Shown: positions 1 through 9,239 of the stretch, in pieces
How positions within the stretch are numbered: position 1 is the first letter of the stretch
How the letters are laid out: each line of letters begins with the position of its first letter
From: an uncultured Sulfitobacter sp.
Lineage (GTDB): Bacteria > Pseudomonadota > Alphaproteobacteria > Rhodobacterales > Rhodobacteraceae
Direction of reading: 5' to 3'
Assembly (NCBI RefSeq): GCF_947502895.1
Contig: NZ_CANNBM010000004.1
Coordinates: forward strand, 286,548-350,547
Length of the DNA: 64,000 nt
Notes under the pieces: generated by a model
The model's database searches: none
What the model saw: only the letters and a program-made list of their open reading frames with translations
What the model was told of the DNA's origin: nothing
Made by a program: the position numbers and the translations under genes

Positions 1-144
1 AAACGGCTCTTCCGCGACGGCATAGACGGCGTAGCCATCCAGCTGGGTGGCGTCTATTTGGATAGTGTCCGACGGTCTGCCCAAAACAACTTCAAGTAGC
101 GGCAAATGTCGCAACGTGCCGTAGAAAAACAATGCATTTGTCAC
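1..144 (-). CDS. trgB: TrgB-like protein, N-terminal part (runs off window)
   Basis: The first 48 codons of a minus-strand gene are present; the rest lies outside the window. I start it at the GTG at 144..142, three bases after the trgA stop. The N-terminus reads VTNALFFYGTLRHLPLLE. The FYGTLR motif is typical of the gamma-glutamylcyclotransferase/AIG2-like fold, which in Rhodobacteraceae is commonly joined to a NUDIX (ADP-ribose pyrophosphatase-like) domain. Position directly behind trgA matches the trgAB tellurite-resistance pair known from Rhodobacter sphaeroides. The NUDIX part is not visible here, so the call rests on motif and synteny. Confidence 0.7.
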   Translation of the reverse strand, partial: MTNALFFYGTLRHLPLLEVVLGRPSDTIQIDATQLDGYAVYAVAEEPF

Positions 145-147
145 AGC

Positions 148-588
148 TTAGCGCCAGCGCTTTGCCGCAAAATCCGCTGCCGGCCCGATGATTAACGCGC
201 CTGCAACTGCTGTACCCAGCACCGCAGGGGTTGCGATTAGCAGTCCGAACTCGGAGGCGATCAAGAAAATCGCGGTGATCGCTTCCATTGGGCCATCATA
301 CCGGTTGCGCATGGCAAGGCGGAACATTTCGTAGCACGAGTGTATCGCCAGACACCAAATAAACAGAACAGCCACACCCGTGAGACCGTTGTTGATGCCT
401 TGCACAAATCCGCGCCCTGCCCGACTGCCCATAACGACCCAACCGATGCATAGACCTGTGAAGGCGTTCACATAGTTGAACCAACCAAAGTCGGTTCCTT
501 CGGGCATCAACGGCCGTACAAGATCGGACAGGATATACCCTAGAATAGAGAGCAGGATCGCAGCGACAAGGCGTGCAGCTGTAGGCAT
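148..588 (-). CDS. trgA: TrgA family membrane protein (tellurite resistance)
   Basis: A 146-residue inner-membrane protein with about four hydrophobic segments: residues 5-25, about 38-55, about 70-90 and about 100-135. Length and opening sequence (MPTAARLVAAILLSILGY) fit the TrgA family, named from the R. sphaeroides trgAB tellurite-resistance locus; its biochemical role is not known. It lies 30 bases downstream of cfa and 3 bases upstream of trgB, all on the minus strand, so the three genes are probably one transcript. Confidence 0.75.
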   Translation of the reverse strand: MPTAARLVAAILLSILGYILSDLVRPLMPEGTDFGWFNYVNAFTGLCIGWVVMGSRAGRGFVQGINNGLTGVAVLFIWCLAIHSCYEMFRLAMRNRYDGPMEAITAIFLIASEFGLLIATPAVLGTAVAGALIIGPAADFAAKRWR

Positions 589-618
589 CGTGATCTTCCT
601 TCGGTAGCGCGCACCGGA

Positions 619-1827
619 TCAACCCGGCTTGCGCACCGTAATCTGCGTTACATCACAATTTCCACTGTCAAATGTCGCAGCGCAAGAAGTGAGGTAAAAA
701 TTCCACATCCTTTTAAACCGCTCGTCAAAACCCATTGCCGCGATCTGGTCCCACTTCTCGTTGAATGTCTCATGCCAGCGACGCAGTGTAATGTCGTAAC
801 TTTTGCCAAACTCGATAGACTTTTCTACGGCCAGACCTGCCTTTTCGATCTGGGTCCGCAATGCGGTCGGGCTGGGCAACATTCCCCCCGGAAAAATGTA
901 TTTCTGGATGAAATCAACGCCGCGCTTGTATACTTTCCAGCGACGGTCAGCGACAGTGATGATCTGGAACGTGGCCGTTTTTCCGGGTTTCAGGCGCTCC
1001 CGAACGGTCTCGAAGTACACAGGCCAATATTGTTCTCCAACGGCTTCGAACATTTCGATACTTGCAATGCCGTCATACTGGCCTGTCTCGTCGCGATAGT
1101 CTTGCAACTTGAACGTCACCTTGTCGGATAATCCAGCCTTTTCAATACGATCCACGGCATACTTAAACTGCTCTTCACTGATGGTTAGGCAGGTCACATG
1201 CAGACCCCGTTCGGCGGCGGCGTATTCGGCAAAGCCACCCCAACCACAGCCGATTTCAAGAACGTGATCGCCGGGCATGACGCCCATTTCATCCACCATG
1301 GATTTGTATTTTTCGATCTGTGCCGCTTCCATGCTTTGCTGCGGGTCGCGAAAAATCGCACTTGAATAGCTCATCGTCTCATCCAGCCAGAGACTGTAGA
1401 AGTCATTGCCCAGATCGTAGTGATACGAGATGTTCTTGCGCGCCTGCGCCTTTGAATTGCGTTGCAGCCAAAAGCGCAACTGCTCAAACCGCCGGACAAG
1501 GCCCATGCCGGGAAACCCGTCATAGATCGCTTCGTTGTCGGCGTGCAAGAAATCCATGAAGGCCTGCAGGTCAGGTGTGCTCCACCAATCGTCCAGATAA
1601 GCATCGCAAAACCCCAGATCACCCTCACGCACCAAACGGGCGAACAGATCGTCGTTCAGAACATGAAGCTCGGCAACGGGACCGGGGTTTTGCCCCTCAG
1701 CACGGAAATGGCGGCCATCAGGCAGGATGAAATCGATGCGTCCATGGCGCAATGAAGGCGCCATCGCCATCACACGCGCAAAATAACGCGGCAAATTCTT
1801 TTGCCCTTCGGTTGTCGTCAATATCAT
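619..1827 (-). CDS. cfa: Cyclopropane-fatty-acyl-phospholipid synthase
   Basis: A 402-residue SAM-dependent enzyme that adds a methylene bridge to unsaturated acyl chains of membrane phospholipids. The family signature YHYDLGNDFYSLWLD is near residue 135, and the SAM-binding glycine motif VLEIGCGWGGFAEYAA near residue 190. Full-length for the Cfa family. It is transcribed towards trgA and trgB and sits behind phrB, all on the minus strand. In R. sphaeroides, phrA and cfa homologues are neighbours under the sigma-E singlet-oxygen response; I did not see a clear sigma-E promoter here. Confidence 0.9.
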   Translation of the reverse strand: MILTTTEGQKNLPRYFARVMAMAPSLRHGRIDFILPDGRHFRAEGQNPGPVAELHVLNDDLFARLVREGDLGFCDAYLDDWWSTPDLQAFMDFLHADNEAIYDGFPGMGLVRRFEQLRFWLQRNSKAQARKNISYHYDLGNDFYSLWLDETMSYSSAIFRDPQQSMEAAQIEKYKSMVDEMGVMPGDHVLEIGCGWGGFAEYAAAERGLHVTCLTISEEQFKYAVDRIEKAGLSDKVTFKLQDYRDETGQYDGIASIEMFEAVGEQYWPVYFETVRERLKPGKTATFQIITVADRRWKVYKRGVDFIQKYIFPGGMLPSPTALRTQIEKAGLAVEKSIEFGKSYDITLRRWHETFNEKWDQIAAMGFDERFKRMWNFYLTSCAATFDSGNCDVTQITVRKPG

Positions 1828-1889
1828 CGGGTGTCCCTATTCGTCGTACCAGACGTTACATTACTGTCAGAGTTTACAATTCGAAACAC

Positions 1890-3314
1890 CTAAAATCCTC
1901 TGTTTTCATAGGCATGAAGGGCACGTTTGCGCCCGTCAGCCACATCAACCACCGGTTGCGGATAAGCATCGTCAGGGGCAATATTCCAACTGCGCGGGAT
2001 TGCCTCAAAATACGCAAGGGCATCCTTGTGCGGTTGGGCATGCCCCTCGGCAATCCAGCGGCCAGAATAGTTGCGATTTTTGTCAAATTTATCCAGCTGG
2101 GTCACAGGGTTGAATACCCTGAAATATGGCGTGGCGTCAGGGCCAGAGCCTGCGGACCATTGCCACCCCATCGCGTTGGACGCAGGATCCCAGTCAATGA
2201 GACATTCCTCGAACCATTTTTGACCAATGCGCCAGTGGCACAGCAGGTGTTTTGTCAGATAGCTGGCCACGATCATACGGCCACGGTTGTGCATGCGACC
2301 TGTCACGTACATCTCGCGCATGGCGGCGTCGACAAACGGCACACCCGTGCGCCCTTGCTTCCACGCGATTACTTCCGCGCGACGCTCGTCTTCGTTCCAG
2401 TCAAAACCTTCCCACTCCTCACGCCAGTTGGATGTCAGGATGCGCGGTGTGTGGTGCATCAGATGATAGGCAAACTCGCGCCATACAAGCTCTTTCAGAA
2501 AGGTCTCGGCTCCTGATTTGCCCTCTTGCAGCGCGCGCTGCCCTGCGTGCCAGCACTGGTGCGGACTGATCTCGCCAAGCGCGAGGTTCTCGCTCAGGTT
2601 CGATGTGCCATCAACACCGGGCAAATCGCGTGTCGTATTATAATCTGCGACTTTGTGCGCAAGGAATGCACCAAGCCTCGATTGCGCAGCCTTTTCGCCC
2701 AACTGTACGAAGGGCCGCAGCACGTGCGCGCCACGGTTCATTGCACCGTTCATGTTCCATTCGCCCAGATCATCAGAGGCGGGCCAGCTGTCAGGCGCTG
2801 GAATATCCGCAGGTGCTGCAAGCGGCACTGCAACATCGCGATCTTTGACCATTTTCCAAAACGGCGTGTAGACCTTATAGAAACCGCCGGTCTTGGTCTC
2901 TACCGTCCAAGGTTCAAACATCAGATGCCCTTGGAACGATTTCGCTTCGACGCCTTGTTCTTTCAACGCGGATTTGACTTCGGTATCGCGGCGCACCGCG
3001 TCGGGGTCATACTGACGCGACCAGTACACGGCCCCTGCCCCCGTTTCCTCTATTAACGCCTTCAAAGCGTCTAACGCGCTGGGATTGCGGCGCAGCACAA
3101 GGCGGCTGCCTTTTTCATGCAAAGTCTGCGCAAAATGCTCAAGCCCAAGTCCCAAACGGTACAGCGGCGCTGCGGCCAGCGCGGCGTATTGGGCATCCAG
3201 AATATATACGGGGATCACGGGCCGACCTGTGGCACAGGCCGCGTGAAATGCGGGATGATCGCTAAGCCGCAGATCGCGGCGAAGCCAGATTAGAATGGGA
3301 GTATTATCGCTCAA
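1890..3314 (-). CDS. phrB: Deoxyribodipyrimidine photolyase (cryptochrome/photolyase family)
   Basis: A 474-residue protein with an N-terminal antenna-pigment Rossmann domain (IWLRRDLRLSDHPAFHAA) and a C-terminal FAD-binding domain. The FAD domain contains MHNRGRMIVASYLTKHLL and DPASNAMGWQWSAGSGPDA, hallmarks of class I CPD photolyases. It repairs UV-induced pyrimidine dimers with light energy. It lies 62 bases upstream of cfa on the same strand. Length is normal and no disruption is visible. Confidence 0.92.
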   Translation of the reverse strand: MSDNTPILIWLRRDLRLSDHPAFHAACATGRPVIPVYILDAQYAALAAAPLYRLGLGLEHFAQTLHEKGSRLVLRRNPSALDALKALIEETGAGAVYWSRQYDPDAVRRDTEVKSALKEQGVEAKSFQGHLMFEPWTVETKTGGFYKVYTPFWKMVKDRDVAVPLAAPADIPAPDSWPASDDLGEWNMNGAMNRGAHVLRPFVQLGEKAAQSRLGAFLAHKVADYNTTRDLPGVDGTSNLSENLALGEISPHQCWHAGQRALQEGKSGAETFLKELVWREFAYHLMHHTPRILTSNWREEWEGFDWNEDERRAEVIAWKQGRTGVPFVDAAMREMYVTGRMHNRGRMIVASYLTKHLLCHWRIGQKWFEECLIDWDPASNAMGWQWSAGSGPDATPYFRVFNPVTQLDKFDKNRNYSGRWIAEGHAQPHKDALAYFEAIPRSWNIAPDDAYPQPVVDVADGRKRALHAYENRGF

Positions 3315-3384
3315 CTGCTGCAGCCTTTTTGGGGTCTTGTTATTAAGGATTTAGACCAGACGCAGAGGGGTCAAGGCAGATACA

Positions 3385-4608
3385 TCATAAAACATCGTCC
3401 AAAGCGTTCAAAAGGTGATCAATCTCGGATTGCGAGGTGTAATGCGTAAAGCTCAGGCGCAAAACGCCCTTTGCCGTATCAACACCCATCGCTTCCAATG
3501 CGCGCAGGGCATAAAAATCACCGCCACCCGCCATGATCCCTTTGTCAGCTAGATCGCGGGCAACCTCTTCGCCTGCACGGTTAAGCGCAAGCGCCACTGT
3601 GGGTGCACGCCCGTCTGCCTCGCCTGACCCGATCAGCCGGACCGAATTGCGCGACGCCACCGCATCCAAGAGCTGTTGTAGCAGCCCCGTCTCATAGTCG
3701 CGCATCAGATTGTGCACAGCCACACCGCGCGCGGTTGCATCCGCATCCCCACCGATGTGATGGCCGTATAGGGTGTCGACATAGTCAGCCATTCCCGCAC
3801 AGGCCGCCACTTGCGCATGATCAGGACCCGCAGGTGTAAACCGTTTGTAAAGCGTACCTGCGTTGAAATAATGCCCCTGATTTGGCAGTAATTGCCCCAA
3901 CGCGCGGCGGATCACCATCAACCCCTGATGTGGCCCGAAGGTTTTATAGGCCGAGAACAGATAGATATCCGGCCCCAAGGCCCCCACATCTACAAATCCG
4001 TGCGGCGCATAAGAAACACCGTCGACACAGACGAAGGCACCTGCCGCATGGGCCAGTGCCGTAATCTCGGTTACGGGATTCACCTCGCCTACAACGTTGG
4101 AGCAATGGGGAAAGCAGACAAGCCGCACTTTTTCATCCAGCAGAGGTTCGAGGGCCGCAGGATCCAAATGGCCAGTGTCAGGATCAATGCACCATTCGCG
4201 CACCTCGATCCCACGCTCTGCCAGTCTGCGCCACGGGCCTGTGTTTGCCTCGTGATCCTGATTGGTGACGACAATCGCCTCACCCTCTTGCAACAGCTGA
4301 CCAAAGGCCTGCGCCAGTACATATGTGTTTTGTGTGGTGGACGGCCCGAACGAAAGCTCGTCGTCCTCTACTCCGAGGATGGCAGACATACGCGTGCGCG
4401 CTTCGTCCATTTCTTCGCCGCCCAGTGTGCTGGCGGCATATGGCGCATAGGGTTGCACCTTTCGTTGTGTGTAGAACCGCGTAAGTCGGTCAACAACCGC
4501 GCCGCACGTGTAAGAGCCGCCCGCGTTCTCGAAGAACGCCTGACCTTGCAACACAGGTTCCGCAAACGCGGGAAACTGGCTGCGCACAAATTCATTATCT
4601 AGTTTCAT
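3385..4608 (-). CDS. Class V aminotransferase, cysteine desulfurase-like (PLP)
   Basis: A 407-residue PLP enzyme of the class V aminotransferase fold. The Schiff-base lysine is probably in FSAYKTFGPHQGLMV (about residue 220), and FENAGGSYTCGAVVD at the N-terminus is typical of the cysteine-desulfurase-like subgroup. Substrate cannot be told. No iron-sulfur partner gene is adjacent; sufE lies about 30 kb away. It stands alone between phrB and a BCCT transporter and is separated from the latter by a minus-strand terminator. Confidence 0.8.
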   Translation of the reverse strand: MKLDNEFVRSQFPAFAEPVLQGQAFFENAGGSYTCGAVVDRLTRFYTQRKVQPYAPYAASTLGGEEMDEARTRMSAILGVEDDELSFGPSTTQNTYVLAQAFGQLLQEGEAIVVTNQDHEANTGPWRRLAERGIEVREWCIDPDTGHLDPAALEPLLDEKVRLVCFPHCSNVVGEVNPVTEITALAHAAGAFVCVDGVSYAPHGFVDVGALGPDIYLFSAYKTFGPHQGLMVIRRALGQLLPNQGHYFNAGTLYKRFTPAGPDHAQVAACAGMADYVDTLYGHHIGGDADATARGVAVHNLMRDYETGLLQQLLDAVASRNSVRLIGSGEADGRAPTVALALNRAGEEVARDLADKGIMAGGGDFYALRALEAMGVDTAKGVLRLSFTHYTSQSEIDHLLNALDDVL

Positions 4609-4647
4609 ACCACCACGATGTTGGAAGCAACGGCGAGCGTCAAATGC

Positions 4648-4680
4648 AAAAAGCCCCTGCGCATCACACGCAGGGGCTTT
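4648..4680 (-). terminator. Rho-independent terminator of the BCCT transporter gene
   Basis: An inverted repeat AAAGCCCCTGCG / CGCAGGGGCTTT with a short loop; read on the minus strand it is followed by a T-run. It lies just beyond the BCCT stop codon and ahead of the aminotransferase start. Confidence 0.85.
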
Positions 4681-4702
4681 CCGTTGAGTAACCTAGTGCG
4701 TC

Positions 4703-6376
4703 TTATTCAGCAGGCGTTGCCGCCGGTTCTGCCAGCGTTGGAATACCAGCGGCCTCGCGGCGACCATCGTTCCAGATCGCTTTGATAAGAGCCACACACA
4801 TCAGCACCATAACAACACTAAACGGCAGCGCGCCGATCACCATCGCGGTCTGGATGGCACCAGTACCACCCGAGATCAGCAAACCGCCAACCACCAGCGC
4901 AAGCGCCGCACCCCAGAACAGGATGTGTGGACGCGCTTTGGGGCCTTCATCGCCTGCCGCGTTGATCGTGTTCACGATCAAAACAGCCGAGTCAGCCGAA
5001 GTGACGAGAAAAGTCATCAACAAGACAACGATCATAACCGCCATCGCCCAAGACAAGAATTGGCTGATAGGCTCTAGCATAAAGGCGGTCATGGCAAAGA
5101 TTTTATCACCGTTAGCCGCATCCAGAATGACGCCATTGGCATCGCCGTTGAGCTCCAGATCAATCGCAGTGCCGCCGGCCCAAGCAAACCAGACAAAGCA
5201 CATCAGCGACGGCACGATCATCGCACCCAAGACAAACTCCCGAATGGTGCGTCCGCGCGAGATGCGTGCAAGGAACAGGCCCACGAAAGGTGCAAAAGCA
5301 ATCCACCATGCCCAGTAGAACACGGGCCACCAGCCCTGCCACTGCGCCAGTTTGAACGCTTCGGACCCCTCAACACCATCAGAGGCATAGACATTAACGC
5401 TGAGCCAAGGCAGCGCGACCAGATAGTCCCAGATTCCAATGAAGAAGGCGGATGCACCAAAGAAAGTCGCGCCGAAGAGGATGAAGAAGCCCAGCAAGAC
5501 GATCGACAACACCATGTTGATGTTGGACAGCCATTTGATGCCTTTGCCCACACCCGAAAGTGCTGAGAGTGTGGATGCGCCCATGATAACCAATAAGGCA
5601 ACAACGATGCCGGTGGTTGTGGCAGAGCCATCCTCAAGTGCGAGCCCGCCGATGCCGATCCGTGTGAGGCCAGCGACGAATTGTTCGACACCAAAGCCCA
5701 GCGTTTGCGCCACACCCAGAATCGTGGCGACAACAGCGACGATATCGATGATATGCCCCAAAGTGCCGGACAGTGCTTTGCCAAACAGTGGCGTCAATGA
5801 CGACCGGATCGTTAGCGGCAAGCCGCGACGATAGCTAAAGAAAGCAAGCGCCAGTCCTGCAATTGCGTAGCAGGCCCATGCACCCAGACCCCAGTGCAGA
5901 TAGGACCACGTGTAGGCCGTGCGCACGTTATCTTGCTCCAACGCAGTGGTGAGGCCCTGAATGACAGACGGGTTGTTTTTGAAATGCGCAACCGGCTCGG
6001 CAACGGCCCATGTCAGCATGCCAACGCCGATACCGGCGCCAAACATCATCGAAAACCATGAGAAATTGCTGAACTCGGGTCCCTCGCCGTCTTTACCAAG
6101 ATTAAGACGGCCTGCAGTGGGCCAAAGCGCCAAACCGATGCAGACAACAACAAACAAGGTCACGGTCCAGATGTACCACGCGGCAAAGTTACGCAGAATG
6201 ACTTGGTTCCATCCTCCTAAAACCTCCCCCGACCAATCAGGCCAGACGATTGCCCAGACAACCAATATGCTGATGATGATTTTGCTGATGACTGTCACAT
6301 TTACACTAAAGCCACGGTAGAAACCCGTGTCAGACGTGTGAATAGGCAGTTCTGTGAGCGGTGGCTTCAGTGCCAT
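4703..6376 (-). CDS. BCCT family transporter (betaine/carnitine/choline or DMSP)
   Basis: A 557-residue, multi-spanning inner-membrane transporter (about 12 helices). The tryptophan-rich box of the BCCT family is visible as WPVFYWAWWIAFAPFVG followed by FLARISRGRTIREFV. BCCT carriers import quaternary ammonium or sulfonium compounds such as betaine, choline, carnitine and, for DddT-type members, DMSP. It lies about 1.8 kb downstream of dmdA on the same strand, making DMSP or betaine uptake plausible. Substrate is inferred from context only. It has its own terminator and a 174-base upstream gap. Confidence 0.88.
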   Translation of the reverse strand: MALKPPLTELPIHTSDTGFYRGFSVNVTVISKIIISILVVWAIVWPDWSGEVLGGWNQVILRNFAAWYIWTVTLFVVVCIGLALWPTAGRLNLGKDGEGPEFSNFSWFSMMFGAGIGVGMLTWAVAEPVAHFKNNPSVIQGLTTALEQDNVRTAYTWSYLHWGLGAWACYAIAGLALAFFSYRRGLPLTIRSSLTPLFGKALSGTLGHIIDIVAVVATILGVAQTLGFGVEQFVAGLTRIGIGGLALEDGSATTTGIVVALLVIMGASTLSALSGVGKGIKWLSNINMVLSIVLLGFFILFGATFFGASAFFIGIWDYLVALPWLSVNVYASDGVEGSEAFKLAQWQGWWPVFYWAWWIAFAPFVGLFLARISRGRTIREFVLGAMIVPSLMCFVWFAWAGGTAIDLELNGDANGVILDAANGDKIFAMTAFMLEPISQFLSWAMAVMIVVLLMTFLVTSADSAVLIVNTINAAGDEGPKARPHILFWGAALALVVGGLLISGGTGAIQTAMVIGALPFSVVMVLMCVALIKAIWNDGRREAAGIPTLAEPAATPAE

Positions 6377-6550
6377 TTTTGTACCCTCCCTAGCGGTATG
6401 CCTTCATGCTAACGGCGTGATGGCTGCATAGGCTACTTAAAAGTGTAACCATTTCGTTTATGCCGAGTTTACAGATGCTTAATTTGGAGGCGTGCCACTG
6501 ACAGACCGAAGTTATGCGCATTTGAACAAAACGATCGCATAGAGGTGATT

Positions 6551-7045
6551 CTAGGGCGATTCGCATGCGAGCCTTCGCACTGCGCCCCGCAGCAACATTC
6601 TGGAATAAAAGCGATGTGCGGGAAGGGTCATCCGCACCCAGAATGGCATGGTCTCAGCTGGTAAGACAACTGCAGATCCAAAAGACAGCAGCGTCGCGTG
6701 CGAGGACAAATGCCGAACACAAAACCACGACCGCGTCGCCGCGGAGACATCACTCAGCAAAAGCTGATCAGGGCTGCTGGCCTCGATGGTCCATGCTGCA
6801 AACTGGTCTATGTGCCCCGCCAGAAACGGCGCAATTTCACGGTCCGAAATTGAACGACGTAAGGCCAGTCTCAAAACCGCCCGTTCAAGCCGAAAAAGAC
6901 GAGATGTATAGAAAGCGGTGATAAAACGCTCCAGAGTAACACTCTGGGGCACCTCAACAGAAAAACAGTCGGTATATGTGCTCCCCCGCCCCACGTAGCG
7001 CTGCAACAGCGCATTCTGCGGGACGGGAGAAGCTGTTAGCTTCAC
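6551..7045 (-). CDS. Unrecognised protein coupled to acuI
   Basis: A 164-residue protein starting at a GTG whose bases overlap the acuI stop (GTGA), so translation is probably coupled to acuI. I do not recognise the family with confidence. The sequence is arginine-rich and mixed, without a signal peptide or clear membrane segment, and ends in a basic stretch (RFYSRMLLRGAVRRLACESP). As the last gene of the dmdA-acuI operon it may assist DMSP metabolism or simply be carried along. Codon use looks like that of its neighbours. Confidence 0.6.
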   Translation of the reverse strand: MKLTASPVPQNALLQRYVGRGSTYTDCFSVEVPQSVTLERFITAFYTSRLFRLERAVLRLALRRSISDREIAPFLAGHIDQFAAWTIEASSPDQLLLSDVSAATRSWFCVRHLSSHATLLSFGSAVVLPAETMPFWVRMTLPAHRFYSRMLLRGAVRRLACESP

Positions 7046-8028
7046 GCGTTAACGTCAACCACAACGCGGCCTTTAACCTGACCGTTCAGAATATCTGCTG
7101 TCAGTTTTGGCAGGTCAGACAGTTTGGCCGGCACAACCATCGCTTCCAGCTTGTCCATTGGCAGGTCCTTGGCAACCCGTTCCCAAGCGCGCAGACGGTT
7201 GTCATAGGGCTGCATCACAGAATCGATCCCCAGCAGGTTCACACCGCGCAACAGGAACGGGATCACAGTTGCAGGCAGGCCAGCACCGCCAGCAAGACCG
7301 ACCGAAGCAACCGATGCGCCATATTGCATCTGACCCAGAACACGCGCCAGCATGGCACCGCCTACCGCATCAACACAGCCACCCCAAGTCTCCCCTTCGA
7401 GGGGGCGCTTGACGGTTTCGTTGATCTCTTCGCGTGCAACAATCTGTGTAGCGCCCAATGACGTCAGATACTCCGCTGTCTCGGGGCGACCCGTGACGCC
7501 CGCAACCTCGTGACCGAGGTTTGCAAGGATCGCAACAGCAACCGATCCAACCCCGCCCGCAGCACCCGTCACAAGAACAGGACCGGACTTAATCCCGTGA
7601 TCTTCCAATGCCATTACCGACAGCATCGATGTAAAGCCGGCTGTACCAACCGCCATGGCCTGGCGCGCATCCAGACCCGCAGGCAGCGGGACAAGCCAGT
7701 CCGCCTTCACACGTGCCTTTTGTGCATACCCGCCCCAGTGCGCCTCGCCCACACGCCAACCGGTCAGTACAACCTTGTCACCGGGCTTGTAGCGGTCATC
7801 CGAAGACGCCTCTACAGTGCCCGAAAAATCAATTCCTGGCACATGTGGATAATTGCGCACCAATCCCCCGCCACCAGGGCTCATGCACAGACCGTCTTTG
7901 TAGTTGACCGTTGTGTATTCAACCGCCACCAGCACCTCTCCTTCGGGCAGCTGGTCTTCGGATATCTGCGTAATAGCCGCTGATGTCTTGCCTTCGTCGT
8001 CCTTGTTCACAATCAATGCGTTAAACAT
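7042..8028 (-). CDS. acuI: Acrylyl-CoA reductase AcuI (MDR family)
   Basis: An NADPH-dependent medium-chain reductase of the YhdH/AcuI type. It reduces toxic acrylyl-CoA to propionyl-CoA, a late step in DMSP breakdown by the cleavage route and a detoxifying step elsewhere. The start at 8028 (MFNALIVNKDDEGKT) gives 328 residues, typical of the family, and has a purine-rich GGGAAGAGAG ahead of it; an upstream in-frame extension is not supported. The NADP-binding motif VTGAAGGVGSVAVAIL is near residue 150. It lies 107 bases after dmdA on the same strand, the classic Roseobacter dmdA-acuI arrangement. Confidence 0.9.
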   Translation of the reverse strand: MFNALIVNKDDEGKTSAAITQISEDQLPEGEVLVAVEYTTVNYKDGLCMSPGGGGLVRNYPHVPGIDFSGTVEASSDDRYKPGDKVVLTGWRVGEAHWGGYAQKARVKADWLVPLPAGLDARQAMAVGTAGFTSMLSVMALEDHGIKSGPVLVTGAAGGVGSVAVAILANLGHEVAGVTGRPETAEYLTSLGATQIVAREEINETVKRPLEGETWGGCVDAVGGAMLARVLGQMQYGASVASVGLAGGAGLPATVIPFLLRGVNLLGIDSVMQPYDNRLRAWERVAKDLPMDKLEAMVVPAKLSDLPKLTADILNGQVKGRVVVDVNA

Positions 8029-8073
8029 TTTTCTCTCTTCCCGGGGCGCCGGCCCCTGTTGTTTGTCTATCTC

Positions 8074-8096
8074 TCTTGGCCGCAAATCCTCCGGGG
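8074..8096. repeat. Short dispersed repeat, copy 1 (TTGGCC-CAAATCCTCCGGGG type)
   Basis: These 23 bases in the dmdA-acuI gap match 34261..34283 at 22 positions; the core is CAAATCCTCCGGGG. A GC-rich inverted stretch follows (CCGGGGCAGAGCCCCGG, 8098..8114), suggesting a structured intergenic element. Confidence 0.6.
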
Positions 8097-8135
8097 TCCG
8101 GGGCAGAGCCCCGGGTCGAAGGCATCACAAAAGGC

Positions 8136-9239
8136 CTAAGCCCAGAAATTCTCGTGCACTACCGCATCGCGCAATCCTTCGGGCGTTTCAACCTGAAGGG
8201 TCGTGCCCTCGTCCCAGTGGGTCATCCGCACCATACCAATAGCGACGTTGGTGTTGAAGTCAGGCGACCACGCAGCAGAGGTGACTTGCCCCAGACGTTT
8301 TGTACCGGAAACAAGCGGCCAGACGCGATCGCAGCTTGGTACCCTTTCGCCTGCGATGGAAATCGCGCGGATTTGCTGAACAGGACCTTCCTTGGCCACG
8401 CGCAGCAACGCATCGCGGCCGATACAACCGATGGCGGTCTGCGTGTCACAAAACTTGCCCAGCCCACACTCATGGGGTGTATTGTCGTCTGTCATGTCGT
8501 TGCCATAACTCAGCAACCCGCCTTCGATACGCTCTATCCCGTTGGGGCAGCCCGCACGCACGTCCAGATCCCTGCCCGCTTCCATCAGCGCGTGCCAAAG
8601 GGGCATTCCCAGATCAGCACCGTCGAGATAAATCTCAAACCCGCCCTGCTTGGAATAGCCCGAGCGCGCAACCACCATCGAGCGGCCCATGAAGTCAAAC
8701 ATGCCAAAGCGGAAAAAACGGATGTCACGCACCGCATCACCAAACACCCGAGCCAACAGATCATCGCTGCGTGGTCCCTGAACCGCCAGCGGGCTGATAT
8801 CTGGCTCGTCTACCAGAACGTCCAGCCGGTATCCATTCGCAATGCCCTTGACCCAAAGCAGCAGGTCGCTGTCTGCAATAGAAATCCACCAACGGTCCTC
8901 GGCCAGCTTCAGGCAAACAGGGTCATTCAACATGCCACCCGTTTCATCCACAATCGGCACATAGAAACACCGCCCGGGCATCATTCCACGCAAATCACGC
9001 GGGGTCAGCATCTGCATCAGACGCGCAGCATCAGGGCCGCGCAGCTCTACCTGCCGCTCAACCGCCACATCCCAGATTTGCACTGCGTTCTTGAGATGGT
9101 GGTAGTCGGCCTCGGGACTCTCGAAAACCGTGGGCAACAACATACGGTTATAGACGGTATAGGCTTTGACCCCTGCGGCCTCCACACCGTCCGAAAACGG
9201 CGTGCGGCGCAAACGCCGCGTTTGTGAAATGAGTGGCAT
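8136..9239 (-). CDS. dmdA: Dimethylsulfoniopropionate demethylase DmdA
   Basis: A 367-residue glycine-cleavage T-protein-like enzyme. It transfers a methyl group from DMSP to tetrahydrofolate, giving 3-methylmercaptopropionate, the first step of DMSP demethylation. The N-terminus ISQTRRLRRTPFSDGVEAAGVKAYTVYN closely follows the Roseobacter DmdA N-terminus, distinguishing it from ordinary GcvT. Length matches the family (about 365). The start codon overlaps the DinB stop by one base (TAATG), so it is translated within the operon DUF2182-DUF1326-DinB-dmdA-acuI. Regulation is probably through the divergent GntR regulator. Confidence 0.9.
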   Translation of the reverse strand: MPLISQTRRLRRTPFSDGVEAAGVKAYTVYNRMLLPTVFESPEADYHHLKNAVQIWDVAVERQVELRGPDAARLMQMLTPRDLRGMMPGRCFYVPIVDETGGMLNDPVCLKLAEDRWWISIADSDLLLWVKGIANGYRLDVLVDEPDISPLAVQGPRSDDLLARVFGDAVRDIRFFRFGMFDFMGRSMVVARSGYSKQGGFEIYLDGADLGMPLWHALMEAGRDLDVRAGCPNGIERIEGGLLSYGNDMTDDNTPHECGLGKFCDTQTAIGCIGRDALLRVAKEGPVQQIRAISIAGERVPSCDRVWPLVSGTKRLGQVTSAAWSPDFNTNVAIGMVRMTHWDEGTTLQVETPEGLRDAVVHENFWA

